Assembly: GCF_000381825.1 (NCBI RefSeq)
Contig: NZ_KB907126.1
Span: 1 to 64,000, forward strand
DNA from: Thioalkalivibrio sp. ALJT
GTDB taxonomy: Bacteria > Pseudomonadota > Gammaproteobacteria > Ectothiorhodospirales > Ectothiorhodospiraceae
DNA length: 64,000 nt
Direction of reading: 5' to 3'
A program made the translations under genes and the position numbers. Of the stretch, positions 34,605 through 45,337 are shown in pieces. Below the pieces are notes generated by a model that was given only the letters and a program-made list of their open reading frames with translations, had not been told where the DNA came from and ran no database searches. The stretch's first letter is position 1; every line of letters begins with the position of its first letter.

Positions 34605-35420
34605 TCAGGATTTGACGCGCAGAACCGAGCCGTATTCGGTGCGAACTGTCTCGAAGGCGTCGCTGTAGGGGCCTGCCGTCTCGGAAGCGCCAAGAAACAG
34701 ATAACCACCGGGGTTCATCTGCCGCGCAATACCGTCAAGAACCTGTCGCTTGGTGTCAGCGGAAAAATAGATCAACACGTTGCGGCAGAACACCAGGTCG
34801 AACTTGCCCAGGGCGGTGTAGCGATCGACCAGGTTGAGCTTCTGGAAGCGACACCGGCGCTGCACCTCCGGAATCACCCTGTGGCCGTCCGCCACCTCCT
34901 CGAAAAAGCGCGCCCGGCGCGCCTCGCTCAACCCGCGCACGATGCTCAGACCGTCGTAGACGGCTCGACGCGCATCCTCGAGCACCTGTTCCGACAAATC
35001 CGTACCGAGGATGGAGACCGGCACCTTCCGCGGCGGCCGTGACTCCTCCCATTCGGAGACCACCATCGAGATACTGTAGGCCTCCTGGCCGCTGGAGCAG
35101 GCCGCCGACCAGACCTTGATGCTGCCCCCGCGAGCCGAGAGTTCCGGCAACAGCACATGGCGCAGGATCTCGAACGGAAAGCCATCCCGAAACCAGGAAG
35201 TCTCGTTGGTGGTCATCGCGTCGATGACGCGCGTGCGCAGCCGCGGGTTGGGCGACTGGCGCATCGCCCTCAGCAGTTCCGGAACACTCTCGAAGCTGAA
35301 CTCTTCCAGCAGCCGCGACAGGCGGCTGGACACCAGGTACTGCCGGCTGTCACCCAGCACCAGGCCGCAGCAGTCCCGCAGGAAACGGGAGAATTCTTCG
35401 TAGTCGCGGGAATCGATCAC
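34605..35420 (-). CDS. cheR: Chemotaxis protein methyltransferase CheR
   Basis: 271 residues. The N-terminal CheR helical domain (YEEFSRFLRDCCGLVLGDSR) is followed by the SAM-binding domain: TTNETSWFRDGFPFEILRHV, KVWSAACSSGQEAYSISMVV, and FDLVFCRNVLIYFSADTKRQ. It methylates glutamates of methyl-accepting receptors. Position between cheV and flgB matches the Pseudomonas cheV-cheR-flgBCDE arrangement. The 198-bp gap to flgB holds the sigma-54 promoter. Confidence 0.94.
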   Translation of the reverse strand: MIDSRDYEEFSRFLRDCCGLVLGDSRQYLVSSRLSRLLEEFSFESVPELLRAMRQSPNPRLRTRVIDAMTTNETSWFRDGFPFEILRHVLLPELSARGGSIKVWSAACSSGQEAYSISMVVSEWEESRPPRKVPVSILGTDLSEQVLEDARRAVYDGLSIVRGLSEARRARFFEEVADGHRVIPEVQRRCRFQKLNLVDRYTALGKFDLVFCRNVLIYFSADTKRQVLDGIARQMNPGGYLFLGASETAGPYSDAFETVRTEYGSVLRVKS

Positions 35421-35454
35421 TGGTTCATCCCTGAGCGCAGTCCAACATGCTCTG

Positions 35455-35795
35455 TCGAGACGGATTCATGTACACGCTCGCGGCACCCCGGGCCTTCCGA
35501 GGCCCGAAGCGCTGCGCAGCCGGCAGTGGCTCTACTCGCCCGTTGTTGACGGATGCGGGCCGGAACCCGGGATCGGGCAACCCCGGGAGCCTGTCGGGTC
35601 TGGGTGATCGTCGCGAGCGTTGCGGGGGCGCGAGGCCCGTTTTTCGGTCTCGCGAGGCGCAGGGTGAAACCATGTAACGCGAGAGCGAGAAAAGGGACCG
35701 CTGTCCCGCACACGCAGCGGTTCCGTCCCCAATCCGACAGGCCTCCGGGTACCAGCCCCGGCGATTCGAGCACGAGTGTGTACATGAACCGTTTG
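35455..35795. repeat. Diverged palindromic element between cheR and cheV
   Basis: The 545-bp gap between cheR and cheV has no convincing gene. It contains a diverged member of the element family: ACGGATTCATGTACACGCTCG at the left and CGAGTGTGTACATGAACCG-type sequence at the right form inverted ends, and the interior repeats the order of blocks seen in copies A and B (CTTCCGAGGCCCGAAG, GGCAGTGGCTCTACTCGCCC, GGGATCGGGC). The end sequence differs from GGAGACGCTG, so this seems a separate subfamily. The rest of the gap to 35965 shows only high-GC sequence, probably with the cheR promoter. Confidence 0.55.
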
Positions 35796-35965
35796 ATTCC
35801 TTCGTAATGGATGATGACGCGTTCCCGACAAAACCGTGCGCGGCCACAAGCCACTCAGTATACGGGGTCCGGCGCGGTGCGGCACGGGGCCTGCGGCGGC
35901 ACAAACCGGCCAGCGCACGCCGGTCGGCGCTGACCCGGCGGCAATCCGCCGCCGCTTGCCGGGGC

Positions 35966-36904
35966 TCATCCGGGGGGCCGGTCCGGATGCCGGGTCTGGT
36001 CCAGCACGGCAACCGCCAGTTCGTCCGGGTCGAATTTCGACAGGAACGCGTCGGCACCGACCCGTCGAACCATATCCGTATTGAACTCTCCGCTCAACGA
36101 GGAATGCAGCAGGATCTTCAGATCCTGCAGCTCCGGGTTGTCCCGAATCCGCGTCGTCAGCGTATAACCATCCATACGCGGCATTTCGATATCGGAGATG
36201 ATCAGTTCCACCACATCCCGCACCGGGCCCTCGGCTGCGGTCTGCTCGAGAAACTCCAGCGCCTCCAGTCCATCCTTGAAGGTCTGGTAATCGAAACCCA
36301 GGCCCTGGATCGCGCCTTCGATCTGCTTGCGCGCGACCACCGAGTCATCGACGATCACGATCTTGCGTGCCTGCTGACTCGCCGCATCCTCGCGGAGTGA
36401 TGCCGACACCTCGGTCGGTAACGGGTTGACGATCGACAACACACGTTCAACATCGATGATCTCGACCAGCTTGTTGTCGATTTCCGTGACCGCAACCAGG
36501 AACGAATCCGTCCCGGTACCGCGCGGCGGGGATTTCACGTCCTGCCAGTTCACGTTGACGATCCGGTCCACCGCAGACACCAGAAAGCCCTGGATCGCGC
36601 GGTTGAATTCGGTGACCACCACCTTTTGACCGGCGCCGGTATCCGCTGCTGCCGCGCCGCGCAGCCCCATCGCCCGCGCCAGGTCGATGATCGGCACTGT
36701 GCGGCCGCGCAAGGTCGCGACACCCCGTACCAGGCTCATGGAACCGGGGAGCTGGCGTAGCGGCGGCGACGGGATCACCTCCCGCACCTTGAACACGTTG
36801 ATCCCGAAGGCTTGCGACCCACCGAGGTGGAACAGCAACAGTTCCATCCGGTTCTGCCCCACCATCTGCGTGCGCTGATTCACATCGTCAATGAATTGAC
36901 TCAT
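35966..36904 (-). CDS. cheV: Chemotaxis coupling protein CheV (CheW-REC)
   Basis: 312 residues from ATG 36904 with AAGGAG upstream. The CheW-like domain (about 1-160: FHLGGSQAFGINVFKVREVI, LVRGVATLRGRTVPIIDLAR) couples receptors to CheA; the REC domain (about 185-305) has KIVIVDDSVVARKQIEGAIQ, the phospho-aspartate in LIISDIEMPRMDGY and the lysine in DAFLSKFDPDEL. It likely acts as a coupling protein and phosphate sink for adaptation. It is upstream of cheR and divergent from flgA. Confidence 0.95.
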   Translation of the reverse strand: MSQFIDDVNQRTQMVGQNRMELLLFHLGGSQAFGINVFKVREVIPSPPLRQLPGSMSLVRGVATLRGRTVPIIDLARAMGLRGAAAADTGAGQKVVVTEFNRAIQGFLVSAVDRIVNVNWQDVKSPPRGTGTDSFLVAVTEIDNKLVEIIDVERVLSIVNPLPTEVSASLREDAASQQARKIVIVDDSVVARKQIEGAIQGLGFDYQTFKDGLEALEFLEQTAAEGPVRDVVELIISDIEMPRMDGYTLTTRIRDNPELQDLKILLHSSLSGEFNTDMVRRVGADAFLSKFDPDELAVAVLDQTRHPDRPPG

Positions 36905-37076
36905 CCTGCCGCTCTCCTTGTCCCGCAGCGCCAACGACGCAGGCAATCCTCGAAACCTCAGTGTGCACCGAGCGCGGCATGCCTGTCACCGCAAGTCCCG
37001 TCACGGTCGGCCTGCCCCCGCCCTATCCCGATAACGGCCGCCCCTGCCGGGGCTTGAATCCACGCCATCGCCGGTA

Positions 37077-37093
37077 CTGGCACAACATCTGCA
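37077..37093 (+). promoter_or_regulatory. Sigma-54 type promoter upstream of flgA
   Basis: TGGCAC, six bases, TGCA: GG and GC are 12 bases apart, with a perfect -24 element and a -12 of CTGC in place of TTGC. It lies about 100 bases upstream of flgA, in the 292-bp divergent region shared with cheV, which otherwise shows no gene. Confidence 0.55.
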
Positions 37094-37196
37094 TGCCTTG
37101 AAACAAGAGGAGAACGTGCAGTGACGGGTTCCCTGCGACAACACCCGCCGGCCACCAGGCCGCTGCAGCTTCGCGACCGGCAGACAGGAACCGGAT

Positions 37197-37925
37197 ATGA
37201 ACACATCAGCCCCAAAGAACGCCGCGCGCGCGCCCTGGACAGCCCTCGGCCTGTGCCTACTGCTGTTACTGTCTGCCTCGGCGAAGGCCGAGATCCACCC
37301 GGTGGCGGATATCCGCCTGGCCGCCGAAGCGTTCCTGATGCAGCAGTTGGAGGCCGACGCGGACGCCGATATTCAGATCGAGATCGGGCAGCTCGACAAC
37401 CGGCTACGACTGGCCTACTGCCATGAGGGTCTGAACGCGAGCTTTCCGCCAGGCGGCCGCCGCGAAGGCAATACCGCCATCCACCTCCAGTGCGCAGGTC
37501 CGGTCACGTGGCAGCTCTACGTACCCGCCACGGTAGAACGCCATGCCCGTGTCCTGGTCGCCAACCGCAGCCTGCCGCGCCAGCACGTCCTGACCGCGGG
37601 CGACCTGCGCTTCCAGCGCATTGAGACATCGCGTCACGCCGGCAGCTATCATGAAGACAAATCCGAACTGGTGGGACAACAGACCCGCCGCAATATCCGG
37701 TCCGGCCAGATCATCGGCACCCAGCATGTAACCCAGCGCGAAATCATCAGCCGCGGTCAGCGTGTCACGATCCTGGCAGAGAACGGCGCCATCGCGATTC
37801 GCATGCAGGGAGAGGCGCTGGAAAACGGCACCCTCGGTGACCGCATCCGGGTCAAGAACACCTCTTCCGGGCGCGTGGTGGAAGGCGAGATCCAGGCCTC
37901 CGGAGACGTCCGCGTCGCGCTATGA
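37197..37925 (+). CDS. flgA: Flagellar P-ring assembly chaperone FlgA
   Basis: 242 residues with a signal peptide (TALGLCLLLLLSASAKA). The C-terminal SAF-like part is clear: ARVLVANRSLPRQHVLTAGD and RSGQIIGTQHVTQREIISRG, with IAIRMQGEALENGTLGDRIR near the end. It helps FlgI assemble the P ring in the periplasm. Starts after AGGA at seven bases. First of flgA-flgM-flgN-ycgR. Confidence 0.93.
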   Translation: MNTSAPKNAARAPWTALGLCLLLLLSASAKAEIHPVADIRLAAEAFLMQQLEADADADIQIEIGQLDNRLRLAYCHEGLNASFPPGGRREGNTAIHLQCAGPVTWQLYVPATVERHARVLVANRSLPRQHVLTAGDLRFQRIETSRHAGSYHEDKSELVGQQTRRNIRSGQIIGTQHVTQREIISRGQRVTILAENGAIAIRMQGEALENGTLGDRIRVKNTSSGRVVEGEIQASGDVRVAL

Positions 37926-38032
37926 ATCATCGTCATGTGACGCCCGTTCCATAATGAACGCCATCGGCACTACAGTTTCAGTGTACGTAGCCGTTAACAC
38001 CTGCAGCACAGTTACAACGACAGGACTTCACC

Positions 38033-38344
38033 ATGGATATCAAGGGCCTCAACTCGAACAACCTGCGCCCGGACAGCCCGAGTACCTCGGTGAAAGGCCG
38101 CGAGCCCACGGACCGAGCCTCCAGCCAGCCCCAGGGCGCGGGCAACGCCCCCGTGGCGGGCGACGACTCGGTCGCCCTCACCAGCGCCGCCAAGGCCATG
38201 AACGCCGCCGGCAGCAATACCGCCGCGCCGTTTGATGCCGCGCGCGTGGCCGAACTGCGCGAGGCCATCGCGAACGGCAACTATCCGATCGACAACGAAC
38301 AACTGGCCGACCGCATGATCGACCTTGAACGCATGCTGCGCTAA
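38033..38344 (+). CDS. flgM: Anti-sigma-28 factor FlgM
   Basis: 103 residues; N-terminal disordered stretch (MDIKGLNSNNLRPDSPSTSV) and C-terminal sigma-binding helices (FDAARVAELREAIANGNYPI, DNEQLADRMIDLERML). It binds FliA until the hook is complete and is then exported, releasing late-gene transcription. It lies 107 bases after flgA, and flgN starts four bases downstream. Confidence 0.92.
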   Translation: MDIKGLNSNNLRPDSPSTSVKGREPTDRASSQPQGAGNAPVAGDDSVALTSAAKAMNAAGSNTAAPFDAARVAELREAIANGNYPIDNEQLADRMIDLERMLR

Positions 38345-38348
38345 CTCC

Positions 38349-38834
38349 ATGAATGCCGACACGCGCCAACGCCTGCAACACTCCCTGGAGACCTCGATCC
38401 GTCTGGCTCACCAGCTCGAGGATACCCTGCTCCAGGAAACCCGCGCGGTCGAGGGGCGCGAGCCCGAGACCCTGCAAACCGTCGTCGCCAGCAAGCAGGC
38501 ACTCTTGCAGGAACTCGAGGCCGAGACCCGCCAACAGCAACAAATCGCCGAATCCGAAAACGAGGTCTTCACACCTGCCGGCATGGCACGCCTGCTCTCG
38601 CGACTCGACGACACTGCGACCCTGGACGACCACTGGCAGGCCCTGCGCCAGTCCATCGAACGCTGCAACACTCTGAACCAGGGCAACGCCCGCCTGATCG
38701 AACGCGATCGCCAACGCGTGGAACTGTCCATGCAGATCCTGCGCGGCGAAGACGTTGGCCCCGCCACCACCTACGACCCCTACGGCCGCACGCGCCCTAA
38801 CAACCGGGGTGGGCGTCCGATCACTCAGGCCTGA
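38349..38834 (+). CDS. flgN: Flagellar export chaperone FlgN
   Basis: 161 residues from ATG 38349, four bases after flgM. Nearly all helical (LETSIRLAHQLEDTLLQETR, LQTVVASKQALLQELEAETR) with a late FlgN-type motif LNQGNARLIERDRQRVELSM. It escorts FlgK and FlgL to the export gate. Identification rests on length, helical pattern, the LxxKQALLxxLE signature and the place after flgM. Confidence 0.88.
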   Translation: MNADTRQRLQHSLETSIRLAHQLEDTLLQETRAVEGREPETLQTVVASKQALLQELEAETRQQQQIAESENEVFTPAGMARLLSRLDDTATLDDHWQALRQSIERCNTLNQGNARLIERDRQRVELSMQILRGEDVGPATTYDPYGRTRPNNRGGRPITQA

Positions 38835-38916
38835 TGGATTTCTGCTCGCGACCGCTGGCTTTCCGAGCCACGCCTGAGTACCTTGCGCCCTGACATCCAC
38901 CTGACGTTATGGACGT

Positions 38917-39633
38917 ATGGACGAAACCGAATACACGGTCGATCACCCTGCGCGCATTGCCGCGATCCTCAAGGATCTGGACCACAAGCTCACCCTGATC
39001 AGCGTGCGGCTCACCGAAGACGGCCCGCTGTTCGGGTCGGCACTGGTCCGCCTGGACCCGACGGCCAGGGAGATCTTTCTCGACGAATTGACCCCTTCCC
39101 GGGCCCACGAGCATGTGCAAACGGGGCAGGCATTGCGCGTGTTCGCAGCCCTGCGCGGGATTGCCGTGCGTTTTTCCAGCACCGTCACACGAATCGAGCA
39201 GGAAGCACAGGGCGCACTCTATGTATGCCCCTATCCGGAATCGCTGTACTACCTGCAACGAAGAGAGACGTTTCGTGCGCATATCCCGATGGCCGAGCGC
39301 CCCGCGGTCGAACTGTCCAGCCAGGGCTGGTCACAACCGGTCATTGGTGAGCTCACGGACCTGTCCGCCTGCGGTATGTGCATCGAACTGCCGACCACGA
39401 CCCTGGACACGCTCAAGGCCGGGAGCCCCACCAGCTTCTCCAACCTGTTGCTACCGGAAGTCCGCGAACGGCTGTCCGGCCAACTCCAACTGGCCAACCG
39501 CCGTCGGAGTGTTCGCGATGGCTACGAATCCGCCGGCTTCGAGATTGTCGGATCGGACCAGTGGCTGGAACGCCAGATCAACATCGCCCTGCTCTACTAT
39601 CAGCGTGAAGCACGGCGCCGTTCCATGGAATGA
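38917..39633 (+). CDS. ycgR: Flagellar brake protein YcgR (PilZ, c-di-GMP receptor)
   Basis: 238 residues. The N-terminal YcgR domain (about 1-108) is followed by a PilZ domain with the c-di-GMP motifs RRETFR (115-120) and DLSACG (148-153). On binding c-di-GMP it acts on the motor to slow or bias rotation. The order flgM-flgN-ycgR equals the Pseudomonas flgM-flgN-flgZ cluster. The GGDEF protein at 4.0-5.3 kb is one possible source of the ligand. Confidence 0.92.
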   Translation: MDETEYTVDHPARIAAILKDLDHKLTLISVRLTEDGPLFGSALVRLDPTAREIFLDELTPSRAHEHVQTGQALRVFAALRGIAVRFSSTVTRIEQEAQGALYVCPYPESLYYLQRRETFRAHIPMAERPAVELSSQGWSQPVIGELTDLSACGMCIELPTTTLDTLKAGSPTSFSNLLLPEVRERLSGQLQLANRRRSVRDGYESAGFEIVGSDQWLERQINIALLYYQREARRRSME

Positions 39634-39670
39634 ACCACACCGTGGCGCCGATCAATCATATGCCGCGCAC

Positions 39671-39695
39671 AAAAAAGGCCGCTTGAGCGGCCTTT
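39671..39695 (-). terminator. Rho-independent terminator of tRNA-Pro (may also serve ycgR)
   Basis: GGCCGC-TTGA-GCGGCC stem-loop with six A on the plus strand at its left side. Read on the minus strand it is AAAGGCCGCTCAAGCGGCC followed by six T, directly downstream of tRNA-Pro. On the plus strand it has only three T after the stem and could weakly end the ycgR transcript. Confidence 0.8.
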
Positions 39696-39711
39696 CCGGT
39701 TCCTGCGATTT

Positions 39712-39788
39712 TGGTCGGGACGGCAGGATTTGAACCTGCGACCCTCTGCACCCCATGCAGATGCGCTACCAGGCTGCGCCACGCCCCG
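39712..39788 (-). tRNA. tRNA-Pro (anticodon GGG)
   Basis: 77 nt including encoded CCA (39712-39714). It folds as a cloverleaf: acceptor CGGGGCG/CGTCCCG, D arm with AGCCTGGTAGC, anticodon stem TCTGC/GCAGA with loop ATGGGGT, giving anticodon GGG, and T arm GCAGG-TTCAAAT-CCTGC. It closely resembles E. coli proL. Its terminator lies 16 bases downstream. Confidence 0.95.
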
Positions 39789-39944
39789 AAGCCGCGAATC
39801 ATAGCGGATTATCGCCCTTCACGAAAGCTCCGACGGCAATTTTCCGACCTTTCCCGGGAAGCACGTGATCCATGTGCACACTCGCCGCGCGTCCGTGACT
39901 GCAGGAAACCCGACGCCTCCCAACGCATACGGGATCCGGCGGTT

Positions 39945-40301
39945 TCAGACCCGCAGCACCTTCAGGATCGATTCGAGTTCGGAGATCGTGTCCTGGATCA
40001 CCTGCCGGGCGTGCTGCCGATCGTCCTTGGCCTCGTCACCAGAGAGCTTCTGGCGGGCACCGTTGATGGTGTAGCCCTCTTCATACAGCAGCGTGCGAAT
40101 CTGACGGATCAGGATCACATCCTGGCGCTGGTAATACCGCCGATTGCCGCGCCGCTTGACCGGCTCCAGCATCGGGAACTCCTGCTCCCAGTAGCGCAGC
40201 ACGTGCGGCTTAACCTGGCACAGTTCGGCGACTTCGCCAATCGTGAAGTACCGCTTGCCCGGGATTGCCGGGAGTTCCTGATGGTTACTCGCCTCCAGCA
40301 T
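39945..40301 (-). CDS. MerR-family transcription regulator (ihfA-linked type)
   Basis: 118 residues. Winged [23 protein letters not shown] then [20 protein letters not shown], followed by the MerR helix [20 protein letters not shown] and a coiled C-terminus. No effector cysteines are present, so metal sensing is unlikely. The gene overlaps the end of ihfA by 17 bases; a MerR gene after pheT-ihfA is a conserved but poorly understood neighbour in Gammaproteobacteria. The 156 bases to tRNA-Pro show no other gene. Confidence 0.88.
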   Translation of the reverse strand: MLEASNHQELPAIPGKRYFTIGEVAELCQVKPHVLRYWEQEFPMLEPVKRRGNRRYYQRQDVILIRQIRTLLYEEGYTINGARQKLSGDEAKDDRQHARQVIQDTISELESILKVLRV

Positions 40302-40584
40302 AGCTTTCTACCCGCTCGCGCAGCTTTTGGCCGGGGCGGAAGGTCACCACGCGCCGGGCCGAAACCGGGATCTCTTCCCCCGTCTTGGGATTGCGGCCGG
40401 GCCGCTGATTCTTGTCGCGCAGGATGAAGTTTCCGAAGCCGGAGAGCTTCACGCCCTCGCCCGCTTCCAGCGACTGGCGCATCTCCTCGAAAAACATCTC
40501 GACGAATTCCTTGGCCTCGCGCTTGTTGAGACCGAGTTCTTCATTCAGCGCGGCGGCCAGATCCGCCTTGGTTACAGCTGCCAT
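40285..40584 (-). CDS. ihfA: Integration host factor subunit alpha
   Basis: 99 residues, typical length. [40 protein letters not shown], the beta-arm [20 protein letters not shown] and [20 protein letters not shown] are the IHF-alpha signature. With IhfB it bends DNA and supports sigma-54 promoters such as those proposed for the flagellar genes here. Starts three bases after the pheT stop. Confidence 0.96.
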   Translation of the reverse strand: MAAVTKADLAAALNEELGLNKREAKEFVEMFFEEMRQSLEAGEGVKLSGFGNFILRDKNQRPGRNPKTGEEIPVSARRVVTFRPGQKLRERVESYAGGE

Positions 40585-40587
40585 TGG

Positions 40588-42947
40588 CTATTGCCTCAGG
40601 GTTGCGTTGAAGCGGGCCTGAAGATGCTGCACCACCGCCGCGGTGACACTGGCCACATCCTGTTCATCTAGGGTGCGATCAAAAGCCCGTAAAATCAAGC
40701 CCAAAGCAAGGCTTTTTTCTTCCGGATTCAGGCCCTTGCCACGGTACACATCGAACAGACGAACGTCCTGCAGCAGCTCCAGCTCGAGCTCGTCGATCGC
40801 CGCCAGCACTGCACCGGCCGGGACCGAATCCGGCACCACCAGTGCCAGATCGCGGCGAATGGACGGATACGCCGACAAGGCCCGGAACTGCGCCACCGGC
40901 GCCCGCGCCACAACGGTCGCGTCGAGGTCGAACAGATACACCGCCCCCACATCGAAGCGCTCGCACAACCTCGGATGTAACCGCCCAACCCAGCCGACCG
41001 GCTTGCCATCCAGCCGCACGCGGGCCGATTGTCCGTCATGCAGGGCAGGATGTCCCTCCGCAGAAAAGTCCAGCGTTCCCTCTGCTTGCGCACATAACGT
41101 CTCGACCACGCCCTTGGCATCAAAGAAATCGTACCGGCGGCGTTCCCCTTCCCAAATCTCCGGACGGGTATAACCTCCCAGAAGTCCCGCCAGCCGCGGT
41201 TCCTGGCGCAGGCCAGATGCATCCGGAACAAAGCGCAAACCCTGTTCAAACAGTCGCAGATCGCTTTGCTGCCGCGCCTGATTATAGGCCGCGGTGGTCA
41301 CCAGTCCGGGCCACAGGCCCGGGCGCATCACCGCCAGATCCGCCGAGATCGGATTGGCCAGGGCCAGCGGCTCCACCTCGGGATAGAAGGCCTGCGCGAC
41401 CTCGCGCGCAATAAAGCTGAAGCTGATCACCTCGTGGAACCCGCGCCGCGCCAGCCCCGAACGCAGGGACCGCAGGCCGTCGGTCGTGCCCGCCGGACCC
41501 ACCGGCTGCGGCAGCGTCTGGGGCAGCCGGTCATAGCCATGTACCCGCGCCAGCTCTTCAATCAGGTCCTCCTCGCGCGCCAGATCGAAGCGGGCCCGCG
41601 GCGCATGCACCGTCCAGCCCTCGGCACTGCCCTGAATCCGGCAATCCAACGCCGCGAGGATGCGTTCCACCTCGTCCTGCGCCAGCGCCACACCGAGCAG
41701 GCGCTCGATCCGTTCGGGGCGCAGCGCAATGGCCTGCTCCGCATGGGTCGTCGGGGCCTCGCCGCACTGGACGACCGGCCCGCACTGGCCACCGCAGATC
41801 TGCAGAAGCAGGCTCGTCGCACGCTCCATCGCCGCAGGCACCAGCGTCGGATCGACGCCGCGCTCGAAGCGATGCGAGGCATCGGTATGCAGGCCGTGGG
41901 CGCGGGCCCGGCCGGCCAACGCCCGCGGAGTGAAATGGGCACATTCCAGCACCACCCGCGTCGTGGCATCGTCCACCGCACTGGCGGCCCCGCCCATCAC
42001 GCCGGCCAGGGCCTGTGGCTCGGCGTCGTTCGCAATCACCAGGTCCTGCGGCGCAAGCGTCACGGTCTGATCGCCACCCAGCAGCGTCAGGCGCTCCCCT
42101 TCACGCCCCCGGCGCACTCGAATGCGATCCCCGACCCGTTCCGCATCAAAGGCATGCAGGGGCTGCCCCAGTTCCAGCATCACGTAATTGGTGACATCGA
42201 CAATCGCGCTCAACGGACGCACACCGGCGCGCCGCAGCCGCTCGCGCATCCACAACGGCGTGGCCGCCCTGGCATCGAGGCCCTCCAGCACGCGCGCGGC
42301 ATACAGCGGACAGGCCTCGGCATCCTCGACTTCCACCGCAACCTGCGCAGCGCCTGCGACCGGTGCGGCCTCCACCCCAGCGGCCTGCAGCGGCCGGTCC
42401 AGGAGCGCCGAGCACTCGCGGGCAATCCCGCGCATACCGAGGCAGTCAGCGCGGTTCGGGGTCAGATCAACCTCGAGGATGGTGTCATCCAAACCTAGCG
42501 CGGCGCGCAGATCCGCACCGGCTTCGAGCTCCGGAGGCAATGCCATCAACCCCTCGGCGTCTTCGGCAAGTCCGAGCTCCCGAGCCGAACACAGCATCCC
42601 CGCAGAGGCGACGCCGCGCAGTTTCGATTTCTTGATCTTGAAGTTGTCGGGCAGCACCGCGCCGACCACCGCGACCGGTGCACGCATCCCCTCGTGTACG
42701 TTGGGGGCCCCGCAGACGATCGTCAGCGGTTCGTCGCCCCCCGCATCGACCCGGCAGACACGCAGGCGATCGGCGTCCGGATGGGGTTCCACCGCAAGCA
42801 CGTGCCCCACCCGCACACCGGTAAACGCCGGGGCCGCCGCCTCCATCGCATCCAGTTCCAGACCCGCCATGGTCAGGCGGTGGCCCAGTTGTTCCGGGGT
42901 CTCATCAAACTGCAGCCATTCCTGCAGCCATTGCACACTGATACGCA

Positions 42948-42948
<1 letters not shown>
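40588..42948 (-). CDS. pheT: Phenylalanine--tRNA ligase beta subunit
   Basis: 786 residues. It has the N-terminal tRNA-binding EMAP-like domain (GVRVGHVLAVEPHPDADRLR), B3/B4 editing domain (DVTNYVMLELGQPLHAFDAE), B5 domain, the catalytic-like core and the C-terminal anticodon-binding FDX-ACB domain (FRALSAYPSIRRDLALVVPD). With PheS it forms the alpha2-beta2 enzyme. Its ATG overlaps the pheS stop (TAATG). Confidence 0.96.
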
Positions 42949-44478
<1,530 letters not shown>

Positions 44479-44498
44479 GTCTTTCTTCCTCGGTCAGA

Positions 44499-44696
44499 TC
44501 AACGGTACGGCAGCATTTTGCGCACGGAGGCAACATCAACCTCGTGCACCATGGCCGGACTGCGCAGTTGACGCTTACGCTTGGTGGATTTCTTGGTCAG
44601 GATGTGGCTGCGGTGCGACTGAAACCGCTTGAACTTCCCGGACCCGGTACGGGCGAAGCGCTTGGCCGCACCCCGATTGGTCTTGATCTTCGGCAT
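44499..44696 (-). CDS. rpmI: 50S ribosomal protein L35
   Basis: 65 residues from ATG 44696 ([20 protein letters not shown], then [20 protein letters not shown]), the normal form. An upstream in-frame codon at 44711 would overlap the ribosome site GGAGAGAG. It lies 102 bases after infC, a leader long enough for the L20 operator known in enterobacteria. Confidence 0.97.
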   Translation of the reverse strand: MPKIKTNRGAAKRFARTGSGKFKRFQSHRSHILTKKSTKRKRQLRSPAMVHEVDVASVRKMLPYR

Positions 44697-44798
44697 TACT
44701 CTCTCCGGCATTTGGAGTCGTACCCAATTCGGGCCGACCGTTTATGGGAGGACCGGCAGGTATGCGGAGACCTGCGCGATCCTTGTTGCCTGACCGGC

Positions 44799-45317
44799 CT
44801 ACTTCTTCTTGCCGGTCAGCACCATGATCATCTGGCGACCTTCCATCTTCGGGCGCTGCTCAATGACCGCGATATCGGCCATATCCTGCTCGATCTTGTC
44901 CAGCAGTTCGCCGCCCAGCTCCTGGTGGCGCATCTCGCGACCACGGAAGCGGATGGTCACCTTGCCCTTGTCACCGGCCTCGATGAAGCGGCGCAGGTTG
45001 CGAAGCTTGACCTGGTAGTCGCCCTCGTCCGTACCCGGACGGAACTTCACTTCCTTGATCTGGATCTGCTTCTGCTTCTTCTTGGCTTCCTGCGCCTTCT
45101 TCGCCTGCTCGAACTTGTACTTGCCGTAGTCCATGATCCGGGCTACGGGGGGCTCGGCATTGGGCGAGATCTCGACCAGGTCCAGACCGTTCTCCGCGGC
45201 CATTTCCAGGGCCTCTGCCGTCCTGCAGACACCGCGGTTCTCGCCCTCGGCGTCGATCAATCGAATCTGCGGACACGTAATCTGGTCGTTCAGACGGACC
45301 GTTTTCGCTGCGCTAAT
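44799..45317 (-). CDS. infC: Translation initiation factor IF-3, AUU start codon
   Basis: 172 residues if translation starts at ATT 45317 (then [12 protein letters not shown]). GGAG stands eight bases before this ATT, and the encoded N-terminus aligns with the IF-3 N-domain; the first in-frame standard start (TTG 45260) would delete the first 19 residues. AUU is the known rare start of infC and lets IF-3 repress its own translation. Core motifs: [48 protein letters not shown]. It follows thrS after 20 bases. Confidence 0.95.
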   Translation of the reverse strand: MSAAKTVRLNDQITCPQIRLIDAEGENRGVCRTAEALEMAAENGLDLVEISPNAEPPVARIMDYGKYKFEQAKKAQEAKKKQKQIQIKEVKFRPGTDEGDYQVKLRNLRRFIEAGDKGKVTIRFRGREMRHQELGGELLDKIEQDMADIAVIEQRPKMEGRQMIMVLTGKKK

Positions 45318-45337
45318 AGCCTTTTCTCCAGTTCAAG

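Noticed and set aside
37121-37426. 101-codon frame starting at GTG 37121 after a strong AGAGGAGA site
   Set aside because: It overlaps flgA out of frame and its sequence is not protein-like. A short leader peptide here cannot be excluded, but there is no support for it.
39840-39910. Possible further relic of the element family (CATGTGCACACTCGCCGCGC)
   Set aside because: The match to the left end of the 35.4-kb copy is short and no other blocks follow, so it may be chance.
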